A stretch of 33,790 nt of DNA, taken from positions 1 to 33,790 of the forward strand of contig JBKPNZ010000066.1 in the NCBI GenBank assembly GCA_046732895.1, in the 5' to 3' direction. The translations under genes and the position numbers were made by a program. The DNA is from JBKPNZ01 sp046732895. GTDB taxonomy: Bacteria; Actinomycetota; Thermoleophilia; Solirubrobacterales; 70-9. The notes beneath the pieces were generated by a model. The model searched no databases. It was not told the origin of the DNA and saw only the letters and a program-made list of their open reading frames with translations. Shown here piece by piece: positions 8,359 through 16,266 of this stretch; positions within the stretch are counted from its first letter, which is position 1; each line of letters opens with the position of its first letter.

Positions 8359-8964
8359 CTATGGGCCGTCGGCCCCGGCTGCGGCGTCGAGCGCGTCCTC
8401 AAGCCGGTCGTCGCCCCAGAAGACCTCGCCGTCGATCACCAGGCTCGGTACGCCCATGACCCCGAGGTCCCCGGCGCGATCCGTCGCCTCGCGCAGGCGC
8501 GCCTTGATCGCGTCCCGCTCGACCGCGGCGGAGATCGCCCGAGGGTGCATCTCCGCGGCCGCGGCGGCGAGCATCACGTTGTCGGGCTCGCTCAGGTCCC
8601 GTCCGCCGGCGAACGCCTGACGGAAGGCGGCGAGCGAAAACGAGACCGTCTTGCCGATCTCCTTGGCGAACGTCGCAACGCGCATAGCGAACAGGTAGTT
8701 GCCGGGCCACCCCTCCGGCCACGCGATCGGAGGCAGGCCGTAGGCGGAGGCGCGACGCTCGCACTCATGCATCCCCTCGTCGCGGTCGGGCCCGAGTCCC
8801 CACGAGCTGCGGCCAAAGCGCTTGAAGAGGCCGCCGAGCAGGATCGGCTGCCACTCGGGGACCTCGAGCCGGGCCTCGGCGAAGAGCCCGTTCACCCGCT
8901 CCGCGCTGAGGTACGCGTACGGCGAGCCGAGATCGAAGTAGAAGACGGGCCGCTCGGCCGACAC
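8359..8964 (-). CDS. DsbA-like thioredoxin-fold protein, 2-hydroxychromene-2-carboxylate isomerase type
   Basis: A 201-residue thioredoxin-fold protein with an inserted helical domain. The N-terminus FYFDLGSPYAYLSAERV is the HCCA isomerase/kappa-GST signature, with Ser14 where DsbA would have the CxxC motif, and the cis-Pro loop GVMGVPSLVIDGEVFWGDDRL is near the end. With no CxxC it is not expected to make disulfides; members of this family isomerise hydroxychromene carboxylates using a thiol cofactor or have unknown substrates. It starts with GTG, lies 11 bases after the stand-alone lipoamide dehydrogenase and 32 bases before aceE, and is probably co-transcribed with them. No aromatic degradation genes are nearby, so the named activity is uncertain. 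Confidence 0.85.
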   Translation of the reverse strand: MSAERPVFYFDLGSPYAYLSAERVNGLFAEARLEVPEWQPILLGGLFKRFGRSSWGLGPDRDEGMHECERRASAYGLPPIAWPEGWPGNYLFAMRVATFAKEIGKTVSFSLAAFRQAFAGGRDLSEPDNVMLAAAAAEMHPRAISAAVERDAIKARLREATDRAGDLGVMGVPSLVIDGEVFWGDDRLEDALDAAAGADGP

Positions 8965-8975
8965 AGCCGCTCGGG

Positions 8976-10343
8976 CTACGCGTGGATCGCCCAGCCGTCG
9001 ACGGCGCGGGCCGCGTCCAGGATCGCCTCGGAGATGGTGGGATGCGGATGGATGATCCGCGCGAGCTCCTGGTAGCCGCCCTCGAGCGCCATCGTGTCGA
9101 CGAGCTCGGCGATCATGTCGCAGGCCCGATTGCCCACGATGTGGGCTCCGATGATCTCGCCGTACTCGGTGTCCACGACAAGCTTGACGATGCCGTCCCG
9201 GTCGTTGTAGACGGCCGATGCCCCGACTCCCCCAAGTTTGAAGCGGCTTACCTTGATATCCCTGCCGCTCTCCTTCGCCTGCGCCTCGGTGAGCCCGACG
9301 CTCGCGACCTGTGGATGGCAGAAAGTCGCTCCCGCGACGAGGTCGACGTTGATCGGTTCGGTCTCGGCGTCGGCGATCGTCTCGGCGGCCACGACGCCCT
9401 CCTCCTGGGCCTTGTGGGCGAGAGCCGGCCCGCGGACGAGGTCGCCGATGGCGAACATCTTGGGGTTGGAGGTCCGCTGGTACTCGTCGATCTTGATCCG
9501 GCCGCCGTCCTCGGTGTCGACGCCGGCCGCCTGGATGTTGAGCGACTCCGTGTCCGGCGCCCGGCCACCCGCGATGCAGAGGTAGTCGACCTCGGCCTCT
9601 TGGTCGCCGTATTTGACCTTGACCGACTTCGATCCCACCTCAACGGATTCCACCTTGGTGCCCGTCGAGACGGTGATGTTCTGCTTCTTGAACGCCCGCT
9701 CCACGACGCGGGCAGCGTCCTTGTCCTCGAGCGGCAGGATCTGGTCGAGCATCTCGATCAGGAGCACCTCGGTCCCGTAGCGGCCGTACGCCGACGCGAT
9801 CTCCGACCCGGAGGCGCCGGCGCCGACGACGGCGAGCTTCTTCGGCAGATCGGGAAGCGACCACGCCCCCCAGGTGTCGACGACGCGCTCGGAGAACTCG
9901 ACGCCGGGGATCGGCAGGGCGACCGACCCAGTGGCCAGCACGACGGCCTTCGCCTCGTAGGTCGTGCCGCCCACGTCGACGCTGCCGTCGGCGGTCAGCT
10001 TTCCCTCGCCCTGGATCATCTCGACCTTGTTCTTGTCCCAGAGGAACTTGACGCCGTTGGACAGGGTCTCCGAGACATTGGCCCGGCGCTCGCCCAGGGC
10101 CTTCCAGTCGAGAGTGACCTTTTGCGCCTTCACCCCGAGCTCGGCGCCGTTCACCGTGTGGTCGTAGACCTCCGCGGTGTGCAACATCGTCTTCGCCGGG
10201 ATGCAGGCGTAGTTGAGGCAGCGCCCACCGGGCTTGTCCTTCTCTACGACGGCTGTCTTCTGACCGAGCTGGGCGGCCCGGATGGCGGCGTGGTAACCGC
10301 CCGGCCCGCCGCCGATCACGATCACGTCATAGGAGTCCGCCAT
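8976..10343 (-). CDS. lpdA: Dihydrolipoyl dehydrogenase (E3), no lipoyl domain
   Basis: A second FAD/NAD lipoamide dehydrogenase of the usual length (455 residues). FAD binding is seen as VIVIGGGPGGYHAA, the redox disulfide as C42-LNYA-C47, the NAD fold as VVGAGASGSEIASAYGRYG, and the C-terminal active site as HPHPTISE. It lacks the lipoyl arm of the E3 at 2650-4404 and is clearly divergent from it, so it may serve another complex (2-oxoglutarate dehydrogenase or glycine cleavage) or be the main free E3. The ATG at 10343 has no Shine-Dalgarno sequence and follows a promoter with almost no leader. It heads the lpdA, DsbA-like, aceE cluster. Confidence 0.95.
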   Translation of the reverse strand: MADSYDVIVIGGGPGGYHAAIRAAQLGQKTAVVEKDKPGGRCLNYACIPAKTMLHTAEVYDHTVNGAELGVKAQKVTLDWKALGERRANVSETLSNGVKFLWDKNKVEMIQGEGKLTADGSVDVGGTTYEAKAVVLATGSVALPIPGVEFSERVVDTWGAWSLPDLPKKLAVVGAGASGSEIASAYGRYGTEVLLIEMLDQILPLEDKDAARVVERAFKKQNITVSTGTKVESVEVGSKSVKVKYGDQEAEVDYLCIAGGRAPDTESLNIQAAGVDTEDGGRIKIDEYQRTSNPKMFAIGDLVRGPALAHKAQEEGVVAAETIADAETEPINVDLVAGATFCHPQVASVGLTEAQAKESGRDIKVSRFKLGGVGASAVYNDRDGIVKLVVDTEYGEIIGAHIVGNRACDMIAELVDTMALEGGYQELARIIHPHPTISEAILDAARAVDGWAIHA

Positions 10344-10352
10344 CGCGGGGCG

Positions 10353-10380
10353 ACTCTATAGAACCGCCCTTTTCCGGCAA
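10353..10380 (-). promoter_or_regulatory. Likely promoter of lpdA, leaderless
   Basis: On the minus strand a -35 TTGCCG (10380-10375) and a -10 TAGAGT (10358-10353) are spaced 16 bases apart. The -10 ends nine bases before the ATG at 10343, so transcription would begin at or within a few bases of the start codon. This matches the missing Shine-Dalgarno sequence. It is the best promoter candidate upstream of the pyruvate dehydrogenase block. Confidence 0.5.
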
Positions 10381-10389
10381 TGCGATCGG

Positions 10390-10926
10390 TCACGCCGGCG
10401 GGCGCCGCTCAGGCATCTGGATCCGCGCGAGGGCCTTGACCATGAGGTAGAAGAGGACGCCCGCGCCGACGAGGATGACGGTCGTCGCGATGGCCTGAAC
10501 GCCGTTCGTCACCCGCACGAGGCCGAGGGCCGCCGCGAGCATGATCAGCGCGAGCGACGCCTGGAAGCCGAGCACCGCCCAGTATCGCGCCAGCCACATT
10601 CCCCAAGCCATCGCCCCCACGACGATCGCAACCGCCGCCAGCTGAATCGGGTTGGGCGTCTCGCCGTTGACCTCGGTGCCGGCGATGGCGAGCACGGTCG
10701 AGACAACGAAGATGAGCGAGACGATCGCCGAGATCACGGCGCCGACGGTGACGACGCGCGGCCGCTCGCCCTCTGCCAGCGGTTCCAGCTGCTCGCGCGC
10801 CTCACGATTGCGAGCCTCGCTTCGCGCCGCCATGGCCTCGCGCCGAGCGGCCGTCTGGGTTTGGCGCTCGGCACCACGCTGCTTGCGCTTGCGCCGCTCG
10901 GCCCGCTTGCGTTCGCGTGACGCCAT
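10390..10926 (-). CDS. Small four-helix membrane protein with very basic N-terminus
   Basis: A 178-residue protein of unknown function. The first 47 residues are extremely basic and probably helical (MASRERKRAERRKRKQRG...). Four hydrophobic segments follow, at about 59-82, 94-113, 115-137 and 146-166. The start is ATG 10926, sharing a base with the thiE stop (TGATG), rather than an Arg-rich extension reaching 11166 inside thiE, because the coupled ATG gives a clean protein. The chemistry offers no catalytic motif; the basic segment should stay in the cytoplasm and could touch RNA, DNA or lipid head groups. Coupling to thiE suggests co-expression, but no transporter family is recognisable. Confidence 0.75.
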   Translation of the reverse strand: MASRERKRAERRKRKQRGAERQTQTAARREAMAARSEARNREAREQLEPLAEGERPRVVTVGAVISAIVSLIFVVSTVLAIAGTEVNGETPNPIQLAAVAIVVGAMAWGMWLARYWAVLGFQASLALIMLAAALGLVRVTNGVQAIATTVILVGAGVLFYLMVKALARIQMPERRPPA

Positions 10927-11594
10927 CAACGCGCCGCCACTGGTTGCAGCGCCGCTCGCAGCCCCCGCGCGACCTGTTCGGGGTCGTCTGCGTCGCGAAC
11001 TGCCCGGACCACGACGGCTCGTTCGGCGCCCGCAGCGACGACCTCGTCCACGTTGGCGGCGTCGATGCCGCCGATGGCGAACCACGGGATCGTGGCGTGC
11101 GCAGCCGCGTACCGGACGAGCTCGAGGCCGGTAGCCGGCCGTCCCTCCTTCGTGGGCGTCTTCCACACCGGACCGACGCTGATCTGATCAGGCCTGGCCG
11201 CGCCCGATGCTTCGCACGCGGCGTCGATCTGCTCCGGCGAGTGGGTCGAGAGGCCGACCAGCGCACCAGGCCCGGCCTGCGCCCTGGCCTCGGCGACCGG
11301 GGTGTCGTCCTGGCCGACGTGGACGCCGTCGGCGCCCGCCGCCTCGACGAGGTCGGGCCAGTCGTTCAGGATGAACAGCGCGTCGTGGGCCTGCGCCGCC
11401 CTCCGGAAGGGATCCGCGAAGGCGACCAGCTCCTCGGCGCACCGGGGGGACTTCTCGCGGAGCTGCACGAGGTCAGCGCCGCCGCGAAGCGCGGCCTCCA
11501 GCAGCGGGCCGGGGTCGGCGCCGCCCGGCTGCGCGTCGCACACGAAATAGAGCCGTGCTCGCTCGAGACGGCGCAATCGCAGGTCCGGATCCAC
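10926..11594 (-). CDS. thiE: Thiamine-phosphate synthase
   Basis: Joins hydroxymethylpyrimidine diphosphate with the thiazole phosphate carboxylate to give thiamine phosphate. The 222-residue TIM barrel shows VQLREKSP, FILNDWPDLVEAAGADGVHVGQDD, GLSTHSPEQ, SVGPVWKTPTK and WFAIGGIDAANVDEVVAAGAERAVVVRAV, all typical of ThiE. The GTG start at 11594 lies six bases after a TAGCCT -10-like box, suggesting a leaderless message. It is divergent from the riboswitch-controlled thiO-thiS-thiG operon and so is not read through the aptamer. Its stop overlaps the start of the small membrane protein. Confidence 0.93.
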   Translation of the reverse strand: MDPDLRLRRLERARLYFVCDAQPGGADPGPLLEAALRGGADLVQLREKSPRCAEELVAFADPFRRAAQAHDALFILNDWPDLVEAAGADGVHVGQDDTPVAEARAQAGPGALVGLSTHSPEQIDAACEASGAARPDQISVGPVWKTPTKEGRPATGLELVRYAAAHATIPWFAIGGIDAANVDEVVAAGAERAVVVRAVRDADDPEQVARGLRAALQPVAAR

Positions 11595-11654
11595 GCGGCA
11601 AGGCTACGTCACCCGTCAGCCTCTGCGTCCGCCCCGACAGGGGTACCATGGACT

Positions 11655-11745
11655 TCGTAACGGGAGCCCTACCCCATGGGCTGAGAGGGCGGCATCCGGC
11701 CGCCGACCGTCTGAACCTGATCCGGGTAATGCCGGCGCAGGGATG
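11655..11745 (+). promoter_or_regulatory. TPP riboswitch (THI element) upstream of thiO
   Basis: The conserved pyrimidine-sensor core CTGAGA is at 11681-11686, preceded by a GCCC/GGGC hairpin (11666-11680). The diphosphate-sensor signature ACCTGATCCGGGTAATGCC and the trailing CAGGGA occupy 11715-11743. An extra GC-rich hairpin (GGCGGC/GCCGCC) lies between the two halves, as is common in actinobacterial TPP aptamers. A -10-like TACCAT at 11644-11649 would start the RNA just before the aptamer. No terminator with a T-run follows, so control is probably at translation of thiO, whose AAGGAG is at 11768-11773. Confidence 0.95.
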
Positions 11746-11782
11746 GTGGCGCGGACCGCCCTCTGAGAAGGAGCACAGCGGC

Positions 11783-12907
11783 TTGCCCAACAGATCTGAA
11801 GAAGCGCTCGATGTGGTGATCGTCGGCGGCGGCGTGATCGGTCTCGCCTGCGCCTGGCGCGCCGCCCAGCGCGGACTCCAGGTGCGCGTGCTCGAGCGCG
11901 ACCTTCCCGGATCGGCAGCGTCGCGGGTGGCGGCCGGGATGCTCGCGCCGGTCGGCGAGGCGACATGGGGAGAGGAGGGGCTCCTCCGTTTGGCCCTGGA
12001 AGCGCATCGCGCCTGGCCAGGATTCGCCGCCGAGCTTGCCGAGGCCGGCGGCACCGAGGTGGGCTTCGCGCCCCTCGGCGCGCTGCATGTGGCGCTCGAT
12101 CGCGATGAGGCGGAGGAGCTGCGCCGCCGCTTCGAGCTGATGCAGGAGCTCGGCCTCGACGCAGACTGGCTGCGCCCCGCGAAGGCGCGGGAGCTCGAAC
12201 CCGGCCTGGCGCCGGCCTGCACCGCCGCCATCCACGCGGTGCACGAGGCGGCCGCTGATCCGCGTCGCCTTGTCATCGCCCTGACTGCCGCGGCCGAGTC
12301 CGCGGGGGCCGACATCGTCGCCGGGAAGGAGGTCGCCGAGGGGCTCTACGAGGGTGACGTCCTCGTCGGCGTGCGGACGAACGGCGGCCACGAGCATCGC
12401 GCCGCTCGGACCGTGCTGGCGAGCGGCGCATGGTCCGGCGGCGCCGGCTGGCTGCCTGCCGAAGCTCGTCCTCCGGTGCGGCCGGTGAAGGGCCAGATCA
12501 TCACCGTGAAGGCGGATCCGTCTCGGCCTCTTTGCCGGCGGATCGTTGCGACCGAGCGCGTCTACATCGTTCCCCGTGAGGACGGGCGCGTCGTCATCGG
12601 CGCCAGCGTCGAGGAGCAGGGCTTCGACCTGCGGGTGACTGCGGGGGCGGTGTTCGAGCTCCTGCGCGAGGCGTATCGCGCACTCCCGGACGTTGCCGAG
12701 CTCGAGCTGGTCGAGACGATCGCCGGGCTGCGCCCGGGCAGCCCGGACAACCGCCCGCTCATCGGGGCCGGAGCGATCGACGGGCTCATCCTTGCGACCG
12801 GCCACTTCCGCAACGGGGTCCTGCTCGCGCCGACGACGGCCGAGGCCATCGCTGACCTGCTCAGCGGCGAGCGGGAGCCGACGACTGCCGAGGTGGCGTC
12901 GCCATGA
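11783..12907 (+). CDS. thiO: Glycine oxidase / FAD-dependent oxidase for thiazole synthesis
   Basis: FAD enzyme oxidising glycine to iminoglycine (dehydroglycine), the C-N unit used by ThiG to build the thiazole ring. The 374-residue protein begins with a Rossmann FAD motif (VVIVGGGVIGLACAW at about 12-26), has ERDLPGSAASRVAAGMLAP near the flavin, and ends with the D-amino-acid-oxidase-type motif PGSPDNRPLIG and ATGHFRNGVLLAPTTA. The start is TTG 11783, nine bases after AAGGAG, because upstream sequence in frame is the riboswitch. Its end overlaps the thiS start as ATGA. Confidence 0.93.
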   Translation: MPNRSEEALDVVIVGGGVIGLACAWRAAQRGLQVRVLERDLPGSAASRVAAGMLAPVGEATWGEEGLLRLALEAHRAWPGFAAELAEAGGTEVGFAPLGALHVALDRDEAEELRRRFELMQELGLDADWLRPAKARELEPGLAPACTAAIHAVHEAAADPRRLVIALTAAAESAGADIVAGKEVAEGLYEGDVLVGVRTNGGHEHRAARTVLASGAWSGGAGWLPAEARPPVRPVKGQIITVKADPSRPLCRRIVATERVYIVPREDGRVVIGASVEEQGFDLRVTAGAVFELLREAYRALPDVAELELVETIAGLRPGSPDNRPLIGAGAIDGLILATGHFRNGVLLAPTTAEAIADLLSGEREPTTAEVASP

Positions 12908-13110
12908 CGATCGAGCTCAACGGGAAACCGACCTCGATGCCCGAGGGAGCATCGCTCGCCGACGCGATCACGGCGCTCGGCGGCGACGTCGACCGCCGCG
13001 GAGTGGCCGCCGCCGTCGACGGCGAGGTGGTTCGCCGGCCCGAGTGGGAGGGAACAATGCTGCGTGAGGGGCAGGCCGTGGAGATCGTCCAGGCGGTGCA
13101 GGGTGGCTGA
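12904..13110 (+). CDS. thiS: Sulfur carrier protein ThiS
   Basis: A 68-residue ubiquitin-like protein ending in Gly-Gly, the residues that are adenylated and thiocarboxylated to carry sulfur to ThiG. MTIELNGKPTSMPEGASLADAI and REGQAVEIVQAVQGG are the usual ThiS ends. The ATG overlaps the thiO stop (ATGA), and the last seven bases overlap the thiG GTG, so the three genes are translated as a unit. The partner adenylyltransferase (ThiF) is not in the window. Confidence 0.95.
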   Translation: MTIELNGKPTSMPEGASLADAITALGGDVDRRGVAAAVDGEVVRRPEWEGTMLREGQAVEIVQAVQGG

Positions 13111-13918
13111 GCTCGGGCGGACAACTGAGGGCGAACAGCGGACAGCCACGGCCTTCGAGCTCGGCGGGAAGACCTGGGGCTCCCGGTTGATCGTGGGTAC
13201 CGGTGGCTTCCGCTCGCTCGAGTCCATGGAGCGAGCGCTGGAGGCGTCGGGGACCGAGATCGTGACGGTCGCTCTGCGCCGGGTGGACCCGCTTGCCCAG
13301 GGCTCTGTGCTCGGCGTCATCGAGCGTCTTGGCCTGTTCTGCCTCCCCAATACGGCCGGCTGCTACACAGCCCGCGATGCCGTTCGAACGGCTCGGCTGG
13401 CGCGCGAGGCACTCGAAACCGACTGGATCAAGCTGGAGGTGATCGGGGACGACCGCACTCTCCTTCCCGACGCGGTCGAGCTGGTCGAAGCGGCCGAGAC
13501 TCTGGTCGACGAGGGATTCACGGTCCTGCCGTACACGAACGACGATCCGATCCTCGCGCACCGCCTCGAGCAGGCCGGATGCGCGGCGGTGATGCCGCTC
13601 GGCTCTCCGATCGGGTCCGGGATGGGCATCAACAACCTCTACAACCTGCGGCTCATCGTCGAGCAGTCGAGCGTGCCGGTGATCCTGGACGCCGGCATCG
13701 GCACGGCGTCCGACGCCGCGCTGGCCATGGAGAACGGGTGCGACGGCGTGCTCTTGGCGAGCTCGATCTCACGCGCGAAGGACCCGCCGGCGATGGCGGC
13801 TGCGATGCGCAAGGCGGTTGAGGCGGGCTACGAGGCTCGTCGGGCGGGCCGCATCTCGCGCAAGCTCCATGCCCAGGCGTCCTCGCCCAGCGACGGCATT
13901 CCGGATCTAGATGAGTGA
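13103..13918 (+). CDS. thiG: Thiazole synthase
   Basis: Condenses deoxyxylulose 5-phosphate, dehydroglycine from ThiO and sulfur from ThiS-thiocarboxylate into thiazole phosphate. The 271-residue TIM barrel shows RLIVGTGGF, VTVALRRVD, FCLPNTAGCYTARDAV, the Schiff-base Lys110 in DWIKLEVIGDD, PLGSPIGSGMGINN for phosphate binding, and VILDAGIGTASDAALAMENGCDGVLLASSI. The GTG at 13103 lies inside the end of thiS; an ATG further upstream at 13064 would add thirteen Arg-rich residues from the thiS overlap and is less likely. It is the last gene under the TPP riboswitch. Confidence 0.96.
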   Translation: MAELGRTTEGEQRTATAFELGGKTWGSRLIVGTGGFRSLESMERALEASGTEIVTVALRRVDPLAQGSVLGVIERLGLFCLPNTAGCYTARDAVRTARLAREALETDWIKLEVIGDDRTLLPDAVELVEAAETLVDEGFTVLPYTNDDPILAHRLEQAGCAAVMPLGSPIGSGMGINNLYNLRLIVEQSSVPVILDAGIGTASDAALAMENGCDGVLLASSISRAKDPPAMAAAMRKAVEAGYEARRAGRISRKLHAQASSPSDGIPDLDE

Positions 13919-13963
13919 TCATCTGGGCTGAGCCGGCGCCGTCGGGGCGCATAGTCTGCGGTC

Positions 13964-14536
13964 GTGGGCGAGGTTGTGCTGATCCGTCACGGCCAGACGG
14001 AGTGGAGCCGCGATGGGCGTCACACCGGACGGTCCGACATCCCGCTCACCGAGCATGGCCGCGAGCAGGCCGAGTCCCTTCGCTCCGCGCTCGAGGATCG
14101 TGAGCCTGCTCTCGTGCTCGTGAGCCCGCTCTCGCGAGCGCTCGACACGTGTGCGCTGGCGGGGTTCGGCGACCGCGCGGAGACGGATCCCGATCTTGTC
14201 GAGTGGGACTACGGGGACTACGAGGGGCTGACGTCGCCTCAGATCCGCGAGCGGCGCCCGGACTGGTCGCTGTGGCGCGACGGCTGCCCTGGCGGAGAGA
14301 CCCCCGCCGAGGTCGGCGCTCGCGCCGATCGCGCGCTCACGCGCCTCCGCGGGCTTGACGGTGAGGCGCTGGTCTTCAGCCACGGCCACTTCCTGCGGGT
14401 CCTCGCCTCGCGTTGGGTCGGCCTGGAGCCCGCGGCCGGAGCCAAGCTCGGACTGGACGTCGCGACGCTCTGCGTTCTCGGCCACGAGCACGAGGTCGAC
14501 CCGGTGATCCGGGTCTGGAACGCCCCGCTCGGTTAG
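13964..14536 (+). CDS. Histidine phosphatase / phosphoglycerate mutase family protein
   Basis: A 190-residue cytoplasmic branch-1 histidine phosphatase. The phospho-acceptor is His9 in LIRHGQTEW; other catalytic parts are SPLSRALDTC, Glu80 in VEWDYGDYEG and the second His140 in FSHGHFLRVLA. Related proteins include broad phosphatases and cobalamin or sugar phosphate phosphatases, so the substrate is open. The lack of mutase-specific insertions favours a phosphatase over a glycolytic mutase. The GTG start has no Shine-Dalgarno sequence but follows CATAGT (13950-13955) by eight bases, suggesting a leaderless transcript separate from the thi operon 45 bases upstream. Confidence 0.88.
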   Translation: MGEVVLIRHGQTEWSRDGRHTGRSDIPLTEHGREQAESLRSALEDREPALVLVSPLSRALDTCALAGFGDRAETDPDLVEWDYGDYEGLTSPQIRERRPDWSLWRDGCPGGETPAEVGARADRALTRLRGLDGEALVFSHGHFLRVLASRWVGLEPAAGAKLGLDVATLCVLGHEHEVDPVIRVWNAPLG

Positions 14537-14593
14537 GTCAAACGGTTAACCAGATCTCAGTCTGAGCGCCCTCGGGGCGGGTAACACCTATGC

Positions 14594-16237
14594 ATGGCCG
14601 AGCTGGTTTTGGGGCCGGTGCTCCGCCACGTGGGCACGGATGACGCCACGATCTGGGTCGAGACCGACGACGGGTGCGAGGTCGAGATCCTGGGGCGCAC
14701 TGCGCCCACCTTCGGGGTGGAGGGCCATCACTACGCGATCGTCCCGATCGAGGGGCTTGAGCCGGGAACCCAGACGCCGTACGCCGTGAGGCTGGATGGG
14801 GAGGAGGTCTGGCCCGAGCCGGACTCACGCTTCCCGGCGCCCGCCATCCGGACGTTGGAGCCCGGTCGCCGCCTTCGCATCGCCTTCGGCTCGTGCCGGG
14901 TGGCGCTCCCGCACGAACCCCCGTACACCCTCCCGAAAGACGACCACGACGAGGGGCTCGAGCAGGACGCGCTGTACGCGGTGGCCCTGCGAATGCTCAA
15001 GGGAGAGGAGCCCTGGCCGGACCTCCTGCTCATGGTGGGGGACCAGATCTATGTCGACGAGGGCTCGCCGAAGGTCCGCGAATGGGTCCGCTCCCGCCGT
15101 GACACCTCGCAGCCGCCCTACGAGGAGATCAACTACTTCGACGAGTTCTGCGCCCTGTATCACGAGTCATGGGGCGACCCGGTGATCCGCTGGCTCTTCT
15201 CGACGGTCTCGACGGCGATGGTCATCGACGACCACGACATGAGCGATGACTGGAACATCTCGCGCTCGTGGGTGGAGGAGATGCGCCGGCACGACTGGTG
15301 GCTGGAGCGCGTCCAGAGCGGGCTCATGTCGTACTGGATCTATCAGCACATCGGCAACCTCTCTCCGGCGCACCTCGAGGAGAACACGCAGTACCGGCAA
15401 GCCCGCGAGATGAAGGACGCGGGGCCGATGCTGCGCGAGTTCGCACGGCATGCCGACGAGCACCACAAGGGCATTCGCTGGAGCTTCGTACGGGAGCTCG
15501 ACGGCAGCCGCCTCATCGTTCTCGACGACCGCACCGGCCGGGTGCTGACCGAGGACCGCCGGTCGATCTTCGACGACGAGGAGTGGGACTGGATTCAGAA
15601 GCAGGCGCAGGGAGACTGGGATCACCTGCTGATCGCGACATCGGACCCGTACTTGCTCGCTCCCGGTCTCCACTACCTCGAGGCGTGGAACGAGCGGGTG
15701 TGCGATGGGGTCTGGGGAGGAGCGGCCGCGCGCCTTGGGGAGCGCCTGCGTCGCGCGGTGGACTTCGACCATTGGGCGTCGTTCTCGATGTCGTTCGAGC
15801 GCCTGACGAAGCTGATCACGGAGGTTGCCGCAGGGGAGCGGGGCGCGCCGCCGGCATCGATCGCTGTGTTGTCGGGTGACGTTCACCACGCCTACCTCGC
15901 CGAGGTCGGCTTCCCCAAGGAGGCCGATGCCAAGAGCGCCGTCTACCAGGCCGTCTGCTCGCCGTTCCGCAATGCGCTCGACGCGCACGAGCGGCGGACG
16001 ATGCAGGTCGCGATCTCCCGTCCCTTCCGGGCGGTGACTCGAGCGTTGGCGCGTATCGCCGGTGCCGCCGATCCGCAGATCCGCTGGCGCTTCGCCGAGG
16101 GTCCCTTCTTCGACAACCAGGTCGCCACGCTCGAGCTCGAGGGCCGCTCGGCGACCCTGCGGCTGGAGAAGACGGTGCGCGATCCGAGCGGTCGCGACAT
16201 CCGTCTGGACACCAGCTTCGAGCGTCAGATCGCCTGA
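14594..16237 (+). CDS. PhoD-like metallophosphodiesterase/alkaline phosphatase family protein
   Basis: A 547-residue protein of the PhoD-like metallophosphatase fold. An N-terminal beta domain (LGPVLRHVGTDDATIWVETD, about 1-90) is followed by the catalytic domain with IAFGSCR, the metal motif LLMVGDQIYVDEG, MVIDDHDMSDDWN and the C-terminal VLSGDVHHAYLAEV. There is no signal peptide or Tat motif, unlike classical secreted PhoD, so it should work in the cytoplasm on an unknown phosphodiester or phosphoester. A TAACAC box lies six bases before the ATG, which has no Shine-Dalgarno sequence. A stem-loop 30 bases after the stop may end the transcript. Confidence 0.88.
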   Translation: MAELVLGPVLRHVGTDDATIWVETDDGCEVEILGRTAPTFGVEGHHYAIVPIEGLEPGTQTPYAVRLDGEEVWPEPDSRFPAPAIRTLEPGRRLRIAFGSCRVALPHEPPYTLPKDDHDEGLEQDALYAVALRMLKGEEPWPDLLLMVGDQIYVDEGSPKVREWVRSRRDTSQPPYEEINYFDEFCALYHESWGDPVIRWLFSTVSTAMVIDDHDMSDDWNISRSWVEEMRRHDWWLERVQSGLMSYWIYQHIGNLSPAHLEENTQYRQAREMKDAGPMLREFARHADEHHKGIRWSFVRELDGSRLIVLDDRTGRVLTEDRRSIFDDEEWDWIQKQAQGDWDHLLIATSDPYLLAPGLHYLEAWNERVCDGVWGGAAARLGERLRRAVDFDHWASFSMSFERLTKLITEVAAGERGAPPASIAVLSGDVHHAYLAEVGFPKEADAKSAVYQAVCSPFRNALDAHERRTMQVAISRPFRAVTRALARIAGAADPQIRWRFAEGPFFDNQVATLELEGRSATLRLEKTVRDPSGRDIRLDTSFERQIA

Positions 16238-16266
16238 GGCACCCCACCCCACCGCGCCGCGGGCCT

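Noticed and set aside
10390..11166. 258-residue version of the small membrane protein
   Set aside because: The extra 80 residues are an Arg-rich shadow of thiE; ATG 10926 coupled to the thiE stop fits better.
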